Notes under the pieces: model-generated
What the model saw: the letters and a program-made list of their open reading frames with translations, nothing else
Told to the model about the DNA's origin: nothing
The model's database searches: none
Shown here: piece by piece, positions 59,089 to 64,000 of the stretch
Position numbering within the stretch: the stretch's first letter is position 1
How the letters are laid out: every line of letters begins with the position of its first letter
Source: Trichopria drosophilae
Taxonomy: Eukaryota > Arthropoda > Insecta > Hymenoptera > Diapriidae
DNA: 64,000 nt
Assembly (NCBI GenBank): GCA_030407085.1
Contig: CM059584.1
Location: 125,149,001 to 125,213,000 of the forward strand
Direction: 5' to 3'
Made by a program: the position numbers and the translations under genes

Positions 59089-59487
59089 AATTTCAATGTT
59101 AAAATGCCCTAAAATGCAGGGAACAACGTTTAAATTAGGCATTTCATAAAAAAAATACACTTTTTTCGGAAAATTTGTCCTGAAAGCCTACGTATAATAT
59201 GTTTGCGGATTGACCCATGTCTATTATACGTATTTCGAAATCCCGAAACCGCATTTAGAGGTTAGAATGTCCCAAAACGCTGGGAATATTGTATTATAGT
59301 AATTTAATGAAAAAAATACAATTTTTTCGTAAATGTCTTTATGAAAGACTACGTATATCTTCACGGATTGACCCATGCATATTATACCTATTTCGACCCT
59401 CTCGAACCGTATTTCGAGGTTAGAATGTCCTAAAATACTGGGAACAATGTTTAGATTTGCCATTTAATGAAAAAAAAAATACAATTT
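59089..59487. repeat. ~158-bp tandem repeat, about 2.5 copies
   Basis: cggattgacccatg recurs at 59206 and 59364. ttagaatgtcc(c/t)(a)aaa with tgggaa follows at about 59260 and 59418, and an earlier version, ttaaaatgccctaaaatgca, lies at 59095. Each unit carries taatgaaaaaaatacaattt and an acgtat/tatacgtatttcga stretch. Copies are roughly 75-85% alike by eye. Confidence 0.75.
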
Positions 59488-60091
59488 CAATTACTCATTC
59501 TCTGGATTTGACACAATGGCCTATTTATTGTTGGAAAATGGTGGCTACTCTTTGAATGCCATTAAGTTTCATTATTTCAAACTGAAAGAGCAAATTCATA
59601 TGAAATAAAAGGGGAAGGACTCTAAATGATATTATGTAGCACTTTATGTTATGAAATGTGTACGTTTACCAGACGAAAAAAGAAACATTTTTATAAATTG
59701 CCATTTATAAACGAAAATACTGAGAGGAAAGTTAGAAATAAAAGTTTCCAAGTACGGGAGTTACTTTCCATATTCTGTGACAAAGGCAAGACGTTTATTG
59801 CCACCAGGACACCCTCTAGTTTTTCAACTACAACAAGTTCCACTTTGCAGCTGCGACATTTGGAATCTAAACTTATCTGTAGTTTATTTTGTACACGGCA
59901 TTGCAATGCAAGTCACTGGTTTCGTGTTTCCCGTGCTATTTTGGAGATTTAATATTTAATCTTAAACTTGTTGGTAGAACCACTGATTAATGTTTAATTG
60001 TGGTAGCTTTAGACTGCCTTCTGTAAAATACTTATTCCAAATTTCAAGAACGAACTTTGTTAATAAAGCTAACCAAGAATAAATATTAATT
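59488..60091. other. No recognised gene; one 108-codon frame
   Basis: A plus frame at 59626-59952 (108 codons, RRKKKHFYKLPFINENTERK early, cysteine-containing later) overlaps a second plus frame and a minus frame. The patch at 59740-59950 is less A+T-rich. No family recognised; a decayed exon is possible. Confidence 0.25.
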
Positions 60092-60099
60092 GCATTCTT
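60092..60099. repeat. Target-site duplication, left (GCATTCTT)
   Basis: gcattctt directly precedes the element at 60100 and recurs exactly at 60659-60666. Confidence 0.9.
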
Positions 60100-60658
60100 G
60101 GTAACAGGTCTAATCAACATTGTGAAATGTTGACATTTACAATTTCAACATTCAAACTCGACATTTGCAAACTCAACATTTAGGAAACTCAACATTTGCA
60201 ATTTCAATATTTAAGAAATTCAACATTATTTTTAGTTTATTGAATTATATTATATTTTGAAGGTAAAGTGTAATAGCGTTAATCGTAATATAAATTAAAT
60301 CTTAAATCTATGTTAATAATGGCTAATAATACAAATGTATTAAAGAATTTCATGTATATTGTCCGCTTGCCCACGGAGATATTCCATTAAATTAGTATTT
60401 CGGTTAGGTTAGGTTAGGTTAGTTTAGGTAAGGTTAGGTTATGTTAGGATAGGTTAGGTGATGTTATATATATGATTGTATTTAATGCACATGGCATTTT
60501 AATAATTGTCGGAATTTATATTTATTCTTGTTGTATGTAATGTTTGAAAAATTTGTTTTTTATATTATTTATATTATTTGTTGATTTAGTCAAATATAGA
60601 GTTCGAAAATGTTGAATTTGTATGTTGAGTTTGTTTTGTGTTGATTAGACATGTAACC
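60100..60658. mobile_element. Foldback-type element, 8-bp TSD, ~15-bp periodic arms, TTAGG core
   Basis: The terminal repeats ggtaacaggtctaatcaaca and (right end inverted) ggttacatgtctaatcaaca agree at 17 or more of 20 positions, begin with GG, and are bounded by an exact 8-bp duplication. The left arm repeats a unit such as caaactcgacatttg, caaactcaacattta, gaaactcaacatttg, caatttcaatattta, gaaattcaacat. The right arm inverted has caaactcaacata and caaattcaacat. The TTAGG block at 60402-60461 lies close to the middle (60379). No transposase; a 64-codon minus frame at 60590-60784 spans the right end and is spurious. The exact duplication with a degenerated core suggests moderate age. Confidence 0.85.
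60402..60461 (+). repeat. Telomere-type TTAGG block in element centre
   Basis: ggttaggttaggttaggtta then variants (gtttaggta, aggttaggtt, atgttaggat, aggttaggtg): about ten pentamers, the outer ones mutated. Orientation is opposite to the block at 56154. Confidence 0.9.
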
Positions 60659-60666
60659 GCATTCTT
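60659..60666. repeat. Target-site duplication, right (GCATTCTT)
   Basis: Exact repeat of 60092-60099. Confidence 0.9.
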
Positions 60667-60856
60667 TTAGTAAATATGTTGTTTTGTACGAGAAAATTGG
60701 TTCAATGATAGGCGAATAGCAGAAAAAGTATGTAAGTGTTCCCAAATTTTCCTGAAAAAAGAAACTGAAATATTCAAGTGGCAATCGACACTATGATATT
60801 GACTACATTATGAATAACCTACGAAACAATTTAGCAAAATTGTACAATGTTGTATA

Positions 60857-60925
60857 TTCACTCTTTATTGAGTGAAATCTCATTCTACAAAGAGATAATT
60901 TTCTCTCCAAGAAATTTAGGAAGTC
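60857..60925. mobile_element. Decayed relative of the MITE at 18524
   Basis: tattcactctttattgagtg and tctctccaagaaatttaggaag: inverted, the second part reads ctaaatttcttggagaga, the same outer word as ctaaatttcttggagtgaga in the element at 18524. Only one side is readable. Confidence 0.5.
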
Positions 60926-61674
60926 TTTTTTTAATAATTAACAACATTTAGAAAATGATGAGCTGCGTGATATTCTCATTACATTATTCGATCATAAACC
61001 TTAAATATAAAGTAAGCATCAACTATTTCACAAAAATTGGTATACGTGTTATAGGAACTGTTTACTTTGATCCTGACATATAAAAAATGCTCTTTGAAAT
61101 TATTCCTCGCAATATTCAAATCTAATTCCACGGCAACCACTTGCGACTGAAAGTGAGATATTTTACGCCATCTAGACAGCAATGAGGTCACTCAATTCAG
61201 TCTGATAACGCACCGGTATTTTCTTAACTGGAGACTTTTTGATCTTTGGATAAATATTACTTTAACATTTTTTTTACAGTATGCGTAAAGTACTGCGTAA
61301 AGTGATTTTTTTCGATTTTTATGGACTCTTTACGCACCATAATAACAAAGAATATATTTCGACCCATGTGCAAAAATGTTTTTTGAACGAATGTGAATGC
61401 AACCTCTCCCATTCGTAAAAAAAACTTTTAGGTCTTTGTATCGAAAACTACTATTATATTTTTCATAAACCAATGAAGCTTTAATGATAGTTATTCTTGC
61501 GAAAAAAGTTGCAAATGGGAGACTGAAAACCCGTGAACAAGTCACTGGTTTAGATCTTCAGGGTTTCATAGTAAGAAACGAAAATGATGATGAATCGGCT
61601 TGGATCCACCGCTTAGTTGAGTTTCATTTTCCGTGGAAAATGGACGTTTATTCTGATTATCTATTTGATTACGA
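60926..61674. other. No recognised gene; small GCGTAAAG inverted pair
   Basis: tgcgtaaagtactgcgtaaa (61281-61302) and the inverse ctttacgca (61328-61336) form a small palindromic pair, again of the gcgtaaa type seen at 5215 and 26110. A 68-codon plus frame (61484-61690) is not recognised. Confidence 0.4.
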
Positions 61675-62085
61675 CTATACGTTACCTTGAAGACTATTGT
61701 CTTGGCGTAACTTTGAAATACAACTTTGAAAGAAATCTTTATAATCCATGAAAAATGATATCAATACCATATTTTTTCCTGAAACAAGAAGTGTAAAATA
61801 CTCTTCCCCGAGACGTAAGTAATGTCTTGGAGGAAACAAGTCCAGAAGCAGAAAACAATGTTCATTGAGAAAAGAAAAAGGCCGAGTTGCAGTTACAAGT
61901 TGACTACCGACAGTACACCTTCGCATTATTTTCTTTCGCCTGTTGCACCAAATCGATTCTTGACCTCGACTTGAAGCAGCCCCCGATTCCTCTTTTACTG
62001 CTTTGGTCGTCTCCGTGACCTCTTCATAATTCAAATGCGCGAACAATGCATCAGGACTTTTCGCATGATCCCTTTTTTTCCAAGA
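61675..62085 (-). CDS. Longest open frame of the window, unrecognised
   Basis: On the minus strand the frame is open for 136 codons, from just after a TAG at 62086-62088 to the stop at 61675. It reads SWKKRDHAKSPDALFAHLNY, a hydrophilic stretch with EESGAASSRGQES, NRRKKIMRR, then a hydrophobic/aromatic half (FLNEHCFLLLDLFPPRHYL) and SGKNMVLISFF. There is no upstream ATG in a good context; ctaactag just before it could be a splice acceptor, and cttcaag|gtaacg at its end a donor. I recognise no family. G+C is locally higher, which raises the chance of random openness. Candidate internal exon or relic. Confidence 0.25.
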   Translation of the reverse strand, partial: SWKKRDHAKSPDALFAHLNYEEVTETTKAVKEESGAASSRGQESIWCNRRKKIMRRCTVGSQLVTATRPFSFLNEHCFLLLDLFPPRHYLRLGEEYFTLLVSGKNMVLISFFMDYKDFFQSCISKLRQDNSLQGNV

Positions 62086-63036
62086 CTAGTTAGCTGGTAG
62101 CCTTTCTACGTGGAATGTTTAATATTTCGTTTAACATAACGAAAAAACGTGACAAAAGTTTTCAACAAATTTGTACTGAAGATATTTCTAGAATGTTAAA
62201 TGTTTTAAGTACTTACGTCGAGTATACTGCCTATATACTATCATGATATAGTAGGTGTTTGCGTAATTATAGTAATTATGTCCAATAAAAGTAGGGTTCA
62301 TATATATGGAACGAGTTCATACTCGAGAAAAAGTATAACTTCTTCTGTCGATAAATGTTTCGTCATCTCAATGCGCAAACTTTGGTAGAAAACTTTTGAT
62401 TTCTTAATTGATGTTAGTTTATATACTAAAATACAGTAATCTCTGTTATTGACTATCGAATTACTTTTTATTGCAATTCGAATCTAAAAAAGTATGTTTA
62501 AATGTATGTTAAGGTTCTGCAGTAGTGGTTAATTAGAAATGGAGACTTTTTAATATTAGTCTTTTTTCTAGTTGCATTTTCGACAAAAGTGAGGTTAAAT
62601 GTTTCCATGACTAGCGAAGTACCATTTCGATAATATTTTTTTATTCGAAAAAAAAACGACGGTAATGCGAAAATTTAGCGGCAATGTCGTTTTGAGAAAA
62701 ACGAGCTTAAGGTGGTTCTGCTGCTATTCTGTAGTAATTAAGAGACTGAAAAATAGTTTGCCTCAAATAAATGTAATTTATTAGGATTAATAATGGCTGC
62801 AATAGTAAGATTTCTATAATATATACGAATTATGCCTATAGATACTTGACTTGCTGTTTATGTTCGCCAATGTGCAATGATTCCTTCATTTTTGTTTACA
62901 TAAAGGTGTAGGACAAAGAAAAAAGACAAAAGATCTGTAAAAAACGACAAATTCATTGCACACAATATTTGCGTTTTTAATTACAATTGATACGGGCAAC
63001 AAAAAGAAGTGACAGTTATGAATAATGGTAGGAATG
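62086..63036. other. A+T-rich, no gene seen
   Basis: No supported feature. Confidence 0.5.
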
Positions 63037-63408
63037 CACTGACAAAAATTCTTGGTTGATGTGACTACTTTCTAACTACTGAAAGTATTTCAATAAGTCC
63101 TCAACGGAATTTTTTTTAAAGGTTTTAAACCTGCAAAAAATATAGTTATGGAAACGACATTTTGGAAATTAATTCTATTATATTTAAAAACATTTGCGAG
63201 AGTCCAACTACAGTAGACTAAAAACTATTCAACATGCTGGAGCGATATATTTTTAATTGAATTTAGCAGAACTAGATTTTTAGTTGATTTAACTTCTTTA
63301 CGGTAGTAACTGCATCTTAGAAAATTTTCTTGCAGCATATCGAACTACTCTGCGTAGTTAAAAAGTAGTGAAATCAACTAAGAAACTTTTTGGAAATTTT
63401 GTTTAGTG
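63037..63408. mobile_element. MITE with GTTGATNTNACTACTTT inverted arms
   Basis: The left end cactgacaaaaattcttggt then tgatgtgactactttctaac; the right end inverted gives cactaaacaaaatttccaaa then aagtttcttagttgatttca then ctactttttaac. About 35 bp match well. The interior shares ordered phrases with 15080-15280 (see there). Non-coding. A 92-codon minus frame begins in its right end and continues outside; not recognised. Confidence 0.65.
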
Positions 63409-64000
63409 GAATTATTTTTAGTGCAGCTATTGGCGGTTGTTTTTTAATTATATGAGCGCATGCCTTTTTGAGTTTTATGCATAGTATCGCATTTCTCGAT
63501 CTCCAATCCTTAACCAATAGTAAACTTAACAACGTCAACAAAGTTATAATAACAAAGAAAGTATTTCTTTTAACTACTTTCGACCCAACTTCTGAATGGT
63601 AGTTGAATTTGTCAAGTAAATTTTTTTCAGTGTTGTTGCAATATACATGCAAGTAGATATACTAACAACAAAATTGGATTTTATAGTATATTATTACAGA
63701 AGATTTAGGTATATCTATACGCACGGTGGGCTTGAACTACGGGTAAAGAAATAGTCCATCTAAATAGGATTTTCTTGTTTAGTTCAACACTGTGAACACT
63801 CTTTAGCACCAAAAGTAAAAATAATCTTTAGAGCTCTTTTTTAAAAAATCTTTTTTGTAGTCTACCGTAGTTATTGTAGACTTTTAGAGGTTCTCCTGGA
63901 ATGAAATTTTATCGAAACAGCACAAAAGTGAATAAAAACTGTAGCTTTTCAATCTTTTTTACGACTTTTTTATACAATATGCAATGTCGCTAACTATTGA
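63409..64000. other. A+T-rich, no gene seen
   Basis: No supported feature up to the window end. Confidence 0.5.

Noticed and set aside
41090..60461. TTAGG blocks as evidence that the window is at a chromosome end
   Set aside because: The blocks are short, degenerate and internal, two of them inside bounded elements with target-site duplications.

Overview
The window is eukaryotic and visibly A+T-rich, roughly two thirds or more. It contains no complete protein-coding gene, no rRNA or tRNA gene and no bacterial feature. Three short blocks of the insect telomere-type pentamer TTAGG, fossils of Jockey/CR1-type non-LTR retrotransposons, a MADF-like remnant and CpG-rich islands in A+T-rich DNA all point to an insect. 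The species and order cannot be read from this sequence; Hymenoptera would fit but is not shown. The window reads as a gene desert or the inside of a very long intron or intergenic region, filled with dead and non-autonomous transposable elements.

Layout. 1-11.5 kb: mostly featureless A+T-rich DNA with a 690-bp palindromic element (1093-1782) and weaker inverted-repeat candidates. 11.56-12.44 kb: the most gene-like island, CpG-rich, with an initiator-like motif and a good 5' splice donor; it could be a non-coding first exon with its promoter. 15-23 kb: a cluster of small inverted-repeat elements (15080, 15535, 16784, 18524, 20137), the first copy of a dispersed ~600-bp foldback repeat (18765-19390) and an LTR-like TATA/polyA stretch (16160-16410). 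26.86-27.35 kb: a decayed transposon-type ORF on the minus strand. 27.83-28.37 kb: second copy of the dispersed repeat. 29.17-30.81 kb: an element with GG...CC termini whose body is a 186-bp tandem array built on a ~15-bp motif. 33.9-38.4 kb: three long foldbacks, the last a 1,240-bp palindrome flanked by TTAA. 39.8-46.6 kb: small MITEs, a MADF-like pseudogene and three regulatory-looking islands. 49.2-51.7 kb: two unrelated reverse-transcriptase fossils. 52.3 and 54.9 kb: further regulatory candidates. 56.0-60.7 kb: two more GG-starting elements with ~15-bp periodic arms and (TTAGG)n at or near their centres, plus a foldback and a 158-bp tandem repeat. 61.7-62.1 kb: the longest open frame, minus strand, unrecognised.

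The most interesting observation is the set of three elements at 29168-30809, 55999-56357 and 60100-60658. All start with GG, have flanking duplications of about 8 bp (exact for 60100-60658) and have arms made of imperfect ~15-bp repeats pointing inward. Two carry a telomere-like (TTAGG)n core. No transposase is visible in any of them, so they look like non-autonomous foldback elements. I cannot assign them to a known superfamily. Nothing in the window forms an operon or a working pathway.
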